Counted from the first letter of the stretch, positions 1-8,047 are shown. The stretch is DNA of 55,429 nucleotides from Acaryochloris sp. CRU_2_0 (GCA_012034865.1 JAAUOM010000014.1:1-55429); one strand, 5' to 3'. Notes: generated from the sequence alone by a model not told the origin. Numbers and translations are program-made.

Positions 1-108
1 AGGACTCGTAAGTTTGACAATCAGCACACAGAATTATTGTGTCAATGTGCCATTCTCAATCGGATGACTCATCTGGGTAAGCCTCTCAGTGTTCCGGTTG
101 CTGCTTAA
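1..108 (+). CDS. C-terminal fragment of an unidentified protein
   Basis: Frame 1 is open from the window edge to a TAA at 106-108 and gives 35 residues ending LSVPVAA. The start lies outside the window. I do not recognise the family. A transposase tail is possible given the accessory surroundings, but nothing here proves it. Positions 109-393 that follow hold no ORF or structure I can support. Confidence 0.35.
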   Translation, partial: RTRKFDNQHTELLCQCAILNRMTHLGKPLSVPVAA

Positions 109-393
109 TTCCAGCTGAAAGACAAAAAGAATCTGTCTATACTTCTACTTATGCAACAACGCCGTAGCACGACAGAGTAGCGAATTCATTGACCACCACC
201 GTTGAGTATTGCAAAGGTAATGATCTCGGATGTGATCTCTTCTAGCACCAGCCGGATATCACAAAGACTGCGTTAGATGGGTACGGTGATCTGCACCAGT
301 TATGGGCGGGGAATACGTAATCACCTCAAAAGGTCAAAGCTATTATGGAATGTAAGGATTGACCTATGATCATGTAAATTTTTAGGAAAAATA

Positions 394-624
394 ATGAAAA
401 AATTGAAGCCTCCCAATTTCGGGAACCCAAACTTAGACGGATTTACAGCTTTGCGTAGAAATAGTGTTTCGCCAGTCTATCGAAAAATTAGGAAATTGGT
501 CAGAAAAATTCTGCTTCCAATTCGAGTTATTCGAGCCATCATTTTTATTCATGGCTTTTTGAAGCTAGTTCCAAAGTTTTTCGAGCGGGTTGAAATACTG
601 CTTCAAACAGTACCTTGGTTCTAA
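394..624 (+). CDS. Small basic hypothetical protein (76 aa)
   Basis: A 76-residue protein rich in Lys and Arg, with a hydrophobic, amphipathic second half from about residue 37 to the end. I do not recognise a family. A Shine-Dalgarno-like AGGA sits 8 bases before the ATG, and a strong intrinsic terminator follows 16 bases after the stop, so the unit looks like a complete one-gene transcript. It is convergent with the CRISPR-associated operon and lies next to a CRISPR-like repeat pair. It could be a small membrane-active or nucleic-acid-binding protein, but that is a guess from composition only. Confidence 0.45.
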   Translation: MKKLKPPNFGNPNLDGFTALRRNSVSPVYRKIRKLVRKILLPIRVIRAIIFIHGFLKLVPKFFERVEILLQTVPWF

Positions 625-640
625 AAACTAAGGTTGACTC

Positions 641-676
641 AGGATGGAATTCCTTAATAGGAGTTCCATCCTTTTT
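641..676 (+). terminator. Intrinsic terminator after the 76-aa gene
   Basis: AGGATGGAA (641-649) pairs perfectly with TTCCATCCT (664-672), and a run of T follows at 672-676. This is a classic Rho-independent terminator for the plus-strand gene at 394-624. Confidence 0.75.
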
Positions 677-787
677 CATTCGTCCCCTTGCGGGGAAAAG
701 GCAAAGTTACCTTAAAATTATACGGAGGTACGCTTTGCTTAGAAACTAGTGTTTCCGTCCCCTTACGGGTAGATAACTAATTTTGTA
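676..787. CRISPR. Degenerate two-repeat, one-spacer CRISPR-like unit
   Basis: Two copies of a CGTCCCCTTRCGGG core start at 681 and 756, an offset of 75 bases. The second copy begins GTTTCCGTCCCCTT, typical of the 36-37 nt repeats of cyanobacterial type III-linked arrays. Assuming a repeat of about 37 nt, one spacer of about 38 nt lies near 713-750. The flanks of the copies differ (TTCATT against GTTTCC, and different tails), so the first copy at least is decayed. The unit sits just past the 3' end of a type III CRISPR gene train. Neither repeat boundary can be fixed with only two diverged copies. Confidence 0.55.
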
Positions 788-817
788 CCATAATGTACTA
801 TAAAAGTCAACCTGAAA

Positions 818-1480
818 TCAAGATTGGTTCAGGTATTTCACGGTTTTTATATTACCATTATCTTTTAGGGCTACAATTCTTACTTTTACCGACTGCCCTT
901 CAGATAAGTTGCTGGCTTGCTTAGGTTCTTTCTCTGTTAACTTTTGCATTGTGCTAGGAATTTCGTAAGTGACTTTGATGCCACTAATTTTTAGCACTTT
1001 TGCCTCAATCACTTGGTCAAGCTGATGCTGGGGCAATGACGTAATCGGTACTTTGGGCTTGGGTGATTCCTCTTCATTCTTTTGCAAGACATATGCTTTA
1101 GTAATTGCACCTCCCTCTTTGTAATAATGCATTAGTCGTCGTGCCCAACTTAAGATTTGCAACAACATTGCTGCATTACTTTGGTAAATTCCTAGATGCT
1201 TACTACAAACTTTATCTATGCTTCGGTAGTAATCCAGCGTTCGACCGCTGTGGCCAATTGTTCTACCATTGTTGATGAGAGTTTTTAGGTATTTGAAAAA
1301 TCGCGACCCAGCAGTCTGTTGATCTTGATGGATGGTATTGCGGAGATAGGCGATCGCTTTTCCTAGCTCATTCACATCAGTTTCCTGTTTGACTAGGGTT
1401 TGGGCTATGGCATGGGCAATCTGCCAATCTGCCTCGGTCATCAGATCTGCTGACTGCTCAACACTAGTTTCGATAGGCAT
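818..1480 (-). CDS. Unknown 220-aa protein, last gene of the CRISPR-linked operon
   Basis: I do not recognise the family. Residues 1-125 look helical, with a segment containing DWQIAHAIAQTL and several tyrosine/arginine-rich stretches. Residues 150-218 are rich in alternating hydrophobic and charged residues (for example EGQSVKVRIVALKDNG), which would suit a small beta-barrel such as an OB or S1-like RNA-binding fold; that is inference. Its ATG lies inside the preceding 53-aa gene (17-base overlap), and that gene overlaps the nucleotidyltransferase, so the three are translationally coupled. The position suggests an accessory role for the type III system or a separate toxin-antitoxin-like module carried by it. 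Confidence 0.65.
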   Translation of the reverse strand: MPIETSVEQSADLMTEADWQIAHAIAQTLVKQETDVNELGKAIAYLRNTIHQDQQTAGSRFFKYLKTLINNGRTIGHSGRTLDYYRSIDKVCSKHLGIYQSNAAMLLQILSWARRLMHYYKEGGAITKAYVLQKNEEESPKPKVPITSLPQHQLDQVIEAKVLKISGIKVTYEIPSTMQKLTEKEPKQASNLSEGQSVKVRIVALKDNGNIKTVKYLNQS

Positions 1481-1625
1481 TTCTCTTTCCCCTTGCTCTA
1501 TACAGATAATCTAAATCGCCAGTGTCTTTTGCTTTGTTTGCTTGTACAACAGCAGCTTGAACGGTGGTCTGAACTTTGGTGAGTTCTTTCTTTAACCGGG
1601 CAGCTAAGACACTGTATTTGCTCAT
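1464..1625 (-). CDS. Small helical protein (53 aa) coupled to its neighbours
   Basis: The ORF encodes 53 residues beginning MSKYSVLAARLKKELTK and ending RNAYRN, followed by TAG. It is strongly helical and probably coiled coil in residues 8-33. Its ATG overlaps the stop of the nucleotidyltransferase gene in an ATGA motif, and its 3' end overlaps the start of the 220-aa gene by 17 bases. This nested overlap on both sides is the main evidence that it is translated. No family recognised. Confidence 0.6.
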   Translation of the reverse strand: MSKYSVLAARLKKELTKVQTTVQAAVVQANKAKDTGDLDYLYRARGKRNAYRN

Positions 1626-1960
1626 AGCTCAGTTCCCTTAGCGATCGCAGCTAAAATCTCTGGACTGGCATACTGTGCTTCAACTAAATCAAACTCAAAT
1701 TCACTCAAGGATAAAAGTCGCCCTACTGCCTTAAGATAAGATTTCTCCGGCAATTCCCACACAGCCAAATCAATATCAGAGGTTTCATGAAAATATTCGC
1801 TCAGCAGTGATCCAAACACCACCACGCGAGCAGCAGCAAACTCCGCTTTGAGCAATTGTGCTGCTGTTTGAGCGATCGCAAATCCCTGCATTTTTCGCTG
1901 ATGCAGTTCTGTCAATCGCTGATGTTGACGCATTCTAGCTGTGAGGATGTATTGCTGCAT
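1622..1960 (-). CDS. MNT-type nucleotidyltransferase domain protein
   Basis: A 112-residue minimal nucleotidyltransferase. The active-site pattern GS followed by DID is visible in GSLLSEYFHETSDIDLAV (residues about 51-68), and a third acidic residue is likely in FEFDLVEAQ (about 90-98). Proteins of this family usually pair with a HEPN partner and act as antitoxins that AMPylate it. No HEPN gene is directly adjacent; the next genes are a 53-aa helical protein and a 220-aa protein. The nearest HEPN domain is in the CARF protein at 6277-7590. It starts 46 bases after the last RAMP gene, so it probably shares that transcript. Confidence 0.75.
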   Translation of the reverse strand: MQQYILTARMRQHQRLTELHQRKMQGFAIAQTAAQLLKAEFAAARVVVFGSLLSEYFHETSDIDLAVWELPEKSYLKAVGRLLSLSEFEFDLVEAQYASPEILAAIAKGTEL

Positions 1961-2006
1961 TTTGAAAACTCGACTCTACTACTCCCAACATTACTCATTT
2001 GCATCA

Positions 2007-3044
2007 TTAGTACATTCCAGAAGGAGGTTGGCGATTAGTTGGGTAACGCAACACAACTGTCAATTGTTCTAGTTGAGAGTGTTCAATTAAGCTTTGATGA
2101 GCTGCCTGGATCATCTGCTGCATGAATTCCTGGAGGCGATGACCTGTCAACATTTCGGATTCGGCAACGGTGTAGGCAGAGTAGCGATCGCGCAACTCCT
2201 GTATTCCCTCAACCTTGTCAATGGCGTTTACGGTAACGGTCATCGTTCCCATGCCAATGGGCTTGCCACCCCCGACTTTGAGGGCGATTGGATATTCGGG
2301 ATCTTGTCCCAGAACGACCAGCAAGGTTCCCAATTCGGCTTTGGTCAGGTTCTTGAAGTGAAGCTGGGTTTTGAAAGTATAAGATTTTCCAGCTTGCTGG
2401 ACGGCAATGCCTTGATTTTGTCCTTTGTCAATCGCTTTTACCGTGTGGTAGTAGAACTTTCGCCCTGCCACCCGACCCCTTACAAAATAAGCTTTCCGTT
2501 GATCTGGGCGGGGTCGATAGAGGGACGGCATAAAGCCCGTAGTGAACTCACTCCTTTCGCAGTGAGCATCACTGAATTCAATCAATCCTTGCCAATCTAA
2601 TGCCCCAAAGACTTGACTGGCTGGGCAAAGCTTTTTCTTGTCCCGACAGGGCAATCGCCCAGTAGGAATTTGGTTTCGATACCGGGAGGTGATCACTGCC
2701 AGAGTGCTGTTGGTGATGGCTTCATAAACTGCTCGAATACACCCTTTGATCGAACTGCCTTGGATCGCCAGATTCTTGTCAGTACTTTGCACCATTGTTT
2801 TGATTAGGGGGATGCGATTGTTGCCAACGTCGCTACCCATGACCACCACACCCGTTGAAACATGCACAGCCGTTTCCACTTTGAGTGATAGAGAGAGGGT
2901 GCCGTGGATGCGATCGCTCAAATATTTCTGATGCCCTGCTGGAGCTTGCAACGAAGGCGATTTCTCTGGAAATGAGATCAGCTTATAGGGTTTAGGCGGA
3001 AGGGACTCATCAGATCGGGTTCTGGGGGATGGCGTTCTAGTCAT
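2007..3044 (-). CDS. CRISPR type III RAMP protein, Csm5-like candidate
   Basis: A RAMP-superfamily (Cas7-like) subunit of a type III effector, 345 aa. Visible signatures are the N-terminal loop IQGSSIKGCIRAVYE (about residues 95-109) and the glycine-rich GGGKPIGMGTM near residue 263. The loop position before the PLIK motif, where Csm3-type proteins carry the catalytic aspartate, reads NNRIPLIK here, with Arg instead of Asp. That suggests a non-cleaving end cap such as Csm5; this is inferred from alignment by eye. The residues between the two motifs include a cysteine pair and basic stretches. Its start overlaps the Csx19-like gene by 4 bases (ATGA). Confidence 0.8.
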   Translation of the reverse strand: MTRTPSPRTRSDESLPPKPYKLISFPEKSPSLQAPAGHQKYLSDRIHGTLSLSLKVETAVHVSTGVVVMGSDVGNNRIPLIKTMVQSTDKNLAIQGSSIKGCIRAVYEAITNSTLAVITSRYRNQIPTGRLPCRDKKKLCPASQVFGALDWQGLIEFSDAHCERSEFTTGFMPSLYRPRPDQRKAYFVRGRVAGRKFYYHTVKAIDKGQNQGIAVQQAGKSYTFKTQLHFKNLTKAELGTLLVVLGQDPEYPIALKVGGGKPIGMGTMTVTVNAIDKVEGIQELRDRYSAYTVAESEMLTGHRLQEFMQQMIQAAHQSLIEHSQLEQLTVVLRYPTNRQPPSGMY

Positions 3045-3487
3045 GATGATGGGTTAATAGTGAGGGCGATAAAGTGGACAGTAGCGGTTTTGACGTTAAA
3101 GAAGTAGCGCTGATGGATTGAGAGATTATTTGGATAGGTAAAGCCTTTGGGAAATCGAGCGTCGGTTTTACTATGGAAGTGGGCGGCGCGATCGCAAGTT
3201 TCCCAATCACCTGGAATTTCAGTAAATCCCTCCGCCACATCTGATGATGTACCTTTCAAGAGCAATACACTGTAACCATTTCTCTGCCGTTTCCAGCGCA
3301 ACTCTAACGCTGAATTGAAGACTTGTCCTTCAGGACGAGGAAACTCTTGTGGCAACTTAGTTTCTATGCCACTGACCCGATGCGCCCAACGCAAAAAGTA
3401 ATAGCTCGGTGATTGAGCAGTATATTGAGTGATGAGTTCTTTCAGCTCATCCACAGAATTGACCTGCTTGTAGCCCACAAAACTCAT
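3041..3487 (-). CDS. csx19: Csx19-like CRISPR type III-D accessory protein
   Basis: A 148-residue protein beginning MSFVGYKQVNSVDELKEL. The middle (ALELRWKRQRNGYSVLLL, about residues 60-77) and the end (YFFNVKTATVHFIALTI) resemble the pattern I know from Csx19 (TIGR03984 family), a non-catalytic subunit peculiar to type III-D complexes. The sequence match is from memory and moderate; the context supports it, since it lies between two RAMP genes with 4-base overlaps on both sides. If it is not Csx19, it is still very likely a complex subunit because of the tight coupling. Confidence 0.6.
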   Translation of the reverse strand: MSFVGYKQVNSVDELKELITQYTAQSPSYYFLRWAHRVSGIETKLPQEFPRPEGQVFNSALELRWKRQRNGYSVLLLKGTSSDVAEGFTEIPGDWETCDRAAHFHSKTDARFPKGFTYPNNLSIHQRYFFNVKTATVHFIALTINPSS

Positions 3488-4425
3488 GCGGTTGCTCCCT
3501 GCAATGGCCGACTCCAGGCTTCCACTGCCCGATAAAATAGGTCTTGTACCTGATCTTGACCTGTCCAGGTTAATTGCACCCCAAAACCCAAGGCCATCTC
3601 TTCAGCAGCAACAAGTGTATTTTCATCGCGGTCATTTTCTGGAAATCCATAAGAATTTTCAGCCAGAAATTCAGATGCGCCCAAGAGTGCCGTATTTGGC
3701 CAAGATTTTTGCTGTCCTATCGTCCCAATTCTTCCATCCTCCAATCGACAGCCGGGATACTGAACCACGGCTGAGTTTAGCTTTACTTCAACCGTGCCTA
3801 GTCCCCGTGATTTAGCAAAGCCGATACCAAACCAACCATCATTCAAATCCCGCAAGACTAAACCAATTAAACCCAACTGTGCCAGCGAGAAGTTTTTGAG
3901 ATGAATTTTGGTTTTGAACTCTCCCGCTGTACAGACTTGGTAATTAAAAGGTCCCACGGCCACAGAACCAAAAACGCGATCAATGGCAACTCCATTACGT
4001 TCTTCTAATTTCACAGGTTTCTCTGGATCAGGGTAGGCATCTTGAACCCTGAGACGACTGGCGATTTTGGTACTGCCAAACAATTGATCCGTAAAACAGG
4101 AAAGTTTATAGATCTCTGATGTGGATTTATCTTTTAGATAGTCGCGTTTGTCGTTCAATGGATCATTTGCCCAAAGTCCATTGTCACTATTGGGAGGGTG
4201 ATCGCTGCCCACCGTTCGGACAATTCGCTCGGCATGGGCACGGATCGCCCCTTTGAGGGAGCTACCGGGTAGATAAATCGATTTTCCATTCTGGTGATAG
4301 GTTTCGACAAACTCCATGTCGGGTTTGGTCGGATCAGCTCCTTCTTTGCCAGACTTGATCAAAATTGGCCCAACGGGAATCAGAGTTAGGTCGATAGTAC
4401 ACTGGTTAACCAATCGTTTATGCAT
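3484..4425 (-). CDS. CRISPR type III RAMP protein, Csm3-like
   Basis: A 313-residue RAMP (Cas7-like) backbone subunit. It shows the loop LPGSSLKGAIRAHAERI (about residues 52-68), the thumb-like segment NGVAIDRVFGSVAVG and the glycine-rich FAKSRGLGTVEV (about 203-214). An aspartate lies in the loop that carries the RNase residue in Csm3 (KPDMEFVE, about residues 34-41), so target RNA cleavage is plausible. It is followed by the Csx19-like gene with a 4-base overlap. A 77-base gap separates its start from the upstream PD-(D/E)XK-like gene, the second-largest spacing inside the train before 818. Confidence 0.85.
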   Translation of the reverse strand: MHKRLVNQCTIDLTLIPVGPILIKSGKEGADPTKPDMEFVETYHQNGKSIYLPGSSLKGAIRAHAERIVRTVGSDHPPNSDNGLWANDPLNDKRDYLKDKSTSEIYKLSCFTDQLFGSTKIASRLRVQDAYPDPEKPVKLEERNGVAIDRVFGSVAVGPFNYQVCTAGEFKTKIHLKNFSLAQLGLIGLVLRDLNDGWFGIGFAKSRGLGTVEVKLNSAVVQYPGCRLEDGRIGTIGQQKSWPNTALLGASEFLAENSYGFPENDRDENTLVAAEEMALGFGVQLTWTGQDQVQDLFYRAVEAWSRPLQGATA

Positions 4426-4502
4426 AGTTTTTAGGGAGGTACTCGTACATTATGCGTTTACTAAACGGTTGATCTGCAATTCGCATTGTTGAAAAATGTA
4501 GT

Positions 4503-5069
4503 TCACCGCAGCGAAGAGTTGATCGAGTTCTTGAATGGTATAAAATCTGCTATTGAGCGTGAAAAATTGGTTTCAAGTTTGCCAAACTGCCAGCGATCGC
4601 CATTTGAGGTAATGCCAAAAACAATAATTTGCGAATCATCATTTAATTGTTGGGCTGCAATCATTTCTGCCAGACACTGCCCCCAAGTAGCATCGAAATT
4701 GTCTTGCTTCGCTTCCACCAAAATGAAATAGGGCTTGTCGAATACAACCTTGCCCAGGGGCGATCGCCGTGCCAGGATATACTCTGGAAAACCAGATGAA
4801 TTGGCATCACAGTTGAGATACTGTTGAGTCCAGAGCAAAAAATGAGTGCGATAACATTTCCACACTTCTTTCAAGACGGGGTAAATTAAGGTTTGGCAAA
4901 TTGCTAATTCTGAATTATCTACGATTCCTTCTTCCATCGTCAATTTCAAATCTTGCCGGAAGTAATCGGAGATGGAAAAGCCTACTTCCTGGACAAAATC
5001 AGTTTTTGTGTAGTAAATCTGAAACTCTTTAACGGTTTTGCCTAAACTTTTATAACTACTAAAAGACAT
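4503..5069 (-). CDS. PD-(D/E)XK-like protein embedded in the CRISPR operon
   Basis: A 188-residue protein with PEYILARRSPLGKVVFDKPYF followed by ILVEAKQDNFDATWGQCLAEM (about residues 94-135). The EAK strand with an earlier acidic residue and a following helix is the usual outline of the PD-(D/E)XK nuclease fold in cyanobacterial proteins predicted from restriction-like families. Whether it cleaves DNA cannot be told. It lies between two RAMP genes, 10 bases after the upstream one ends. Its first residues (MSFSSYK) echo those of the Csx19-like protein (MSFVGYK). It could be an effector, or a cargo gene inserted into the cas train. Confidence 0.6.
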   Translation of the reverse strand: MSFSSYKSLGKTVKEFQIYYTKTDFVQEVGFSISDYFRQDLKLTMEEGIVDNSELAICQTLIYPVLKEVWKCYRTHFLLWTQQYLNCDANSSGFPEYILARRSPLGKVVFDKPYFILVEAKQDNFDATWGQCLAEMIAAQQLNDDSQIIVFGITSNGDRWQFGKLETNFSRSIADFIPFKNSINSSLR

Positions 5070-5079
5070 ACTATTGACC

Positions 5080-5961
5080 TCATGATGCTGTAGATGGAGC
5101 TTCGGCTTCAGAAGATACAGAACTGGCTTGACTTAAATATCTCATCAAGGCTTCAGTCCAGTCTTGTTTGTGTGCATCGAATGTGTCTGTACTCAATTTG
5201 TAGTGATCTTTATTATTGTTGACTAATCGTTTGAGGTATTCCAGGAGTTCCTGGGGTTGATCTTCAGGATAGTCAATCCACCACACATCATCAATTTGTA
5301 ATTGAACAACACCTAAACCCCTTGATCTGCCCCCACCTAGGGGGATTTGCTCAGTTTCAAACTGGTGTAAACCAATTGCTAATAGGCCAAGTTCCCAATC
5401 CTCAGCGTTCTCAACAATTGCTCGAAATTCAAACGGTGTTCCAGCAGGCACGACTTGAAAATCGTAGAGCTTGCCATCGGCAGCAGTTTCAGTGTCACGG
5501 TCAATGGCTACTCCATCCCTTTCCTGATACTGCCCAAACCAAGCATCGGGCTGTACGGTGAGATCGCGTACTTGGAATTTACTCGCCAGCCAAGGAGAGC
5601 CAAATAAATGAGAAATTAAATCAGTTTGTTTCAAAATCTCTGTTGTCAAAGCAAGGTCATCCTTAAAATCTTCTTTAATCTGTTTCATCTCTTGAGCAGT
5701 AATCGACCATTCTTCTTCCACGGCTGGATTAGCCACTTGTTTGCGATTATCACCAACAATTCCGCGTAAAAAGCTTTCCAAGCGAGATCGCAATGCTCCC
5801 TTAAAATTTGACCCTGGAATCAATGGTCTGCCTAATGCATCTTTGATCACGGGTAAATCAGAGCCAATCGGTTCACTGGATCGCCCAGCACTAATTCGCA
5901 GAGCAGTTACAGTAGTCAATGCTCCGGTCAATTCCAGCCGATTTTTGAATGTGTCAAACAT
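5080..5961 (-). CDS. CRISPR type III RAMP protein, Csm3-like (best canonical copy)
   Basis: A 293-residue Cas7-like subunit. In order: SDLPVIKDALGRPLIPGS with the likely catalytic Asp (about residues 34-51), the loop NFKGALRSRLESFLRG, the thumb GVAIDRDTETAADGKLYDF (about 148-166), VVPAGTPFEF and GGGRSRGLGVVQL (about 206-218). These follow the Csm3 order closely. The C-terminal 60 residues are acidic and low in complexity (SSVSSEAEAPSTAS). As the backbone subunit it should bind crRNA and cut target RNA at 6-nt steps, which is family knowledge. Confidence 0.87.
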   Translation of the reverse strand: MFDTFKNRLELTGALTTVTALRISAGRSSEPIGSDLPVIKDALGRPLIPGSNFKGALRSRLESFLRGIVGDNRKQVANPAVEEEWSITAQEMKQIKEDFKDDLALTTEILKQTDLISHLFGSPWLASKFQVRDLTVQPDAWFGQYQERDGVAIDRDTETAADGKLYDFQVVPAGTPFEFRAIVENAEDWELGLLAIGLHQFETEQIPLGGGRSRGLGVVQLQIDDVWWIDYPEDQPQELLEYLKRLVNNNKDHYKLSTDTFDAHKQDWTEALMRYLSQASSVSSEAEAPSTAS

Positions 5962-5982
5962 AGGATTACCTGTAGGTGCAAA

Positions 5983-6249
5983 CTAACTTAGACTCAACCC
6001 GCTAAAGACCTCTGCTACGGATACCTGCCACTCTGCCAATACACTCAAAACGGGCAGATTCTCATTCTCATTCTCCAATACAACAGGTTGCTGGCCAGGA
6101 CGAAAGACCATGATGGAGCGATCTTCGGGTGCAATCAGCCAACCCAGTTCGGTGCCGTGATTCAAACAAAATAAGATATTATCGATGACTCGGATCAGAT
6201 GGAAATCTTCTTGAATCTTCGCCAACGCAAACTCACTGTATGCCTTAGA
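5983..6249 (-). pseudogene. Remnant of a Uma2-family (DUF820) nuclease
   Basis: The ORF is open from 6249 (after a TAA at 6250-6252) and no ATG fits; the only nearby start is a TTG at 6223-6225, giving 80 residues. NHGTELGWLIAPEDRSIMVF followed by a RPGQ turn is the C-terminal signature of Uma2 PD-(D/E)XK proteins, which are usually about 190 residues. The N-terminal half with the catalytic strand is missing. It is a fragment left between a CARF-HEPN gene and a RAMP gene, and is probably not functional. Confidence 0.6.
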
Positions 6250-6276
6250 TTACTACCTCTAGGCTAAATATCAATA

Positions 6277-7590
6277 TTAGAAATCTAACGAAGTAGGGAA
6301 CTGAATAGCTTGTGACATTTTTTTAGAATGTACAACAGCAGTAATACCCTCTCGAATAAACTGACTAACGGTTTCTGAGAATTTCTGATAATCACCATCA
6401 CTGATGGGTTGAAAACCATGAGCAAACAAAGAATTGTTTCTAATTTTTAGAGAATCAATAACTCTGTTCTCCCTAGCTTTGTAAAGATCTCCAAGTCTAT
6501 CATCAAGTTCTGCTAAAAGTTGATAGCTTTCCCTTAAAGCAAGTTGAATGCTACTCCTATGATTTTTCTGTCGCTGTTCATATCTTGAATGAAGTGCTTC
6601 TGGTAGTTTATTAAGATCCACATCATCAGTCTGAATCTCGTATTGTTGCTGTAGTCGAATCTGAGCCAGCAATTCTAAAGCACGGTATAATCTTCCGACT
6701 GCATCGTCATAGCGCTGCTGAGTTGCACGACGCTCAGCGTTTAAGAGTAAATCTTCCACAATTTCATATCCGTTCCCATTACTACCTTCCTCTCCTGAAA
6801 AAGAACTGTCCATTTTGCTACGACTATCAATTACCCGCTTAAGAAACAAAACTACTTCTTTAATGGATGGTTTCTGCATGTAAGGGATAAGAAATTCCAA
6901 AGCTTCACGATGATTAAATCGATCCCAAGCATCTAATCCACAACAGCAAGCATGTAAGTCATGCAGTTTTCGTTTGATTTCAGAGGGTAATGCCATTTCT
7001 GGCAATAAGCGTTTGAGTTCTGTAATGGCAGCAGGATAGTTATATTGTTCTAGAACAACAGGTAGAAATTGCTCAATCACTCGCTGAACAACTACAGGAG
7101 AAATAGAAACTTGTCCTGTTATTTCTCCTCGATCGACTCTAATAATATTTGTCCGAGTTGCTGTGGTTAAATACAAAGTGCTTCGGTAATCGAGTGCTGC
7201 CATTGATAATCCAACTGACATACTTTTTGTGCCCCCTGTGTAGTCAGCCATGAGTTGAGCATCTGGTATTTGTTGTTGAATTTGTTGAATTTTTGCTGAA
7301 CAAGTTACATAACATTCAGCTAGATCATCAGGTTCTTGGATGAGAACAAGATCTTGGTTGGGTTGGAAGCGATCCCCTAATTTTGCCTGTTGAGGAATAT
7401 TCGGCAGGCGCTCAAGAATCTCATTCCCTCGACGAACTTCACAAGGAGTTCCTTCACCAATCACCTGAGATTTACTACCTCTATTGCCATCCGAGCAAAT
7501 AAATATGACGCGATCAGGCTGTAAGATTTGAATCGAAGTCACAATGGGTTGATGAGAACCACCAACTGTAATAAAAAGAATTTTTGTCAT
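6277..7590 (-). CDS. CARF-HEPN protein, CRISPR type III accessory RNase (TIGR02710-like)
   Basis: A 437-residue protein with an N-terminal CARF (Rossmann-like) domain: MTKILFITVGGSHQPIVTSI at the start and ADYTGGTKSMSVGL at residues 115-128, the ligand-site signature. The C-terminal third is helical and contains RNNSLFAH, an Rx6H HEPN RNase motif at R384-H391. By family knowledge such Csm6/Csx1-like enzymes are activated by cyclic oligoadenylate made by Cas10 and cut RNA indiscriminately. It has a strong ribosome-binding site (GGGGGAAAG) and is separated from the small-subunit gene by 64 bases, so it may have its own translation level. I did not see a ring-nuclease gene to switch it off. Confidence 0.85.
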   Translation of the reverse strand: MTKILFITVGGSHQPIVTSIQILQPDRVIFICSDGNRGSKSQVIGEGTPCEVRRGNEILERLPNIPQQAKLGDRFQPNQDLVLIQEPDDLAECYVTCSAKIQQIQQQIPDAQLMADYTGGTKSMSVGLSMAALDYRSTLYLTTATRTNIIRVDRGEITGQVSISPVVVQRVIEQFLPVVLEQYNYPAAITELKRLLPEMALPSEIKRKLHDLHACCCGLDAWDRFNHREALEFLIPYMQKPSIKEVVLFLKRVIDSRSKMDSSFSGEEGSNGNGYEIVEDLLLNAERRATQQRYDDAVGRLYRALELLAQIRLQQQYEIQTDDVDLNKLPEALHSRYEQRQKNHRSSIQLALRESYQLLAELDDRLGDLYKARENRVIDSLKIRNNSLFAHGFQPISDGDYQKFSETVSQFIREGITAVVHSKKMSQAIQFPTSLDF

Positions 7591-7654
7591 GATTTACTTT
7601 CCCCCTTACGTAGAAAAACTAGATGCCTAGCTCCATACCCTAAGTAACGCCGAA

Positions 7655-8047
7655 TCAATTCCATCCAAATTTTTTTGTATCGGTGGATGTTGTGGATTTT
7701 GCGATCTGATGGGCTAACTCCAATACCTTTCCCCCCTTGCCCTCCATACCAATATCTAAAACAATTCGTTCAGCCAGCGAATCTTTACCTCGACCCCATT
7801 TTTTATCGCGTCCAACCTGATAGCGCAGAAAGTTTTTAACCACTTCTGGGCTGTCGGTGGTATCAGCAACTCGCACCAGGTTGCGAAACTGAGATTCTTC
7901 TAAATCACCGTAAGATGTCTTTTTATCCAGAGCGTCTTGAATCCAAAGCACTAGGAAATCTTCATTGCGACGGATCTCTTTTTGAATTTTTAGTTCTACC
8001 TTTTGCTGATCGTTTTGCAAATGATGTAGCTCTGTACTTTGGGTCAT
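7655..8047 (-). CDS. Putative type III small subunit (Cas11/Csm2-like)
   Basis: A 130-residue, largely helical protein, beginning MTQSTELHHLQNDQQKVELK. It fits a small Cas11-type subunit in length, helix content and position: it directly follows Csx10, with the ATG overlapping the Csx10 stop. Small subunits diverge rapidly and no diagnostic motif exists, so the call rests mainly on context. If correct, several copies would line the inner face of the effector complex between Cas10 and the RAMP backbone. Confidence 0.6.
   Translation of the reverse strand: MTQSTELHHLQNDQQKVELKIQKEIRRNEDFLVLWIQDALDKKTSYGDLEESQFRNLVRVADTTDSPEVVKNFLRYQVGRDKKWGRGKDSLAERIVLDIGMEGKGGKVLELAHQIAKSTTSTDTKKFGWN

Noticed and set aside
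5983-6225. Intact small Uma2 protein with a TTG start.
   Set aside because: It covers only the C-terminal part of the family and lacks the catalytic strand, so a remnant is likelier.
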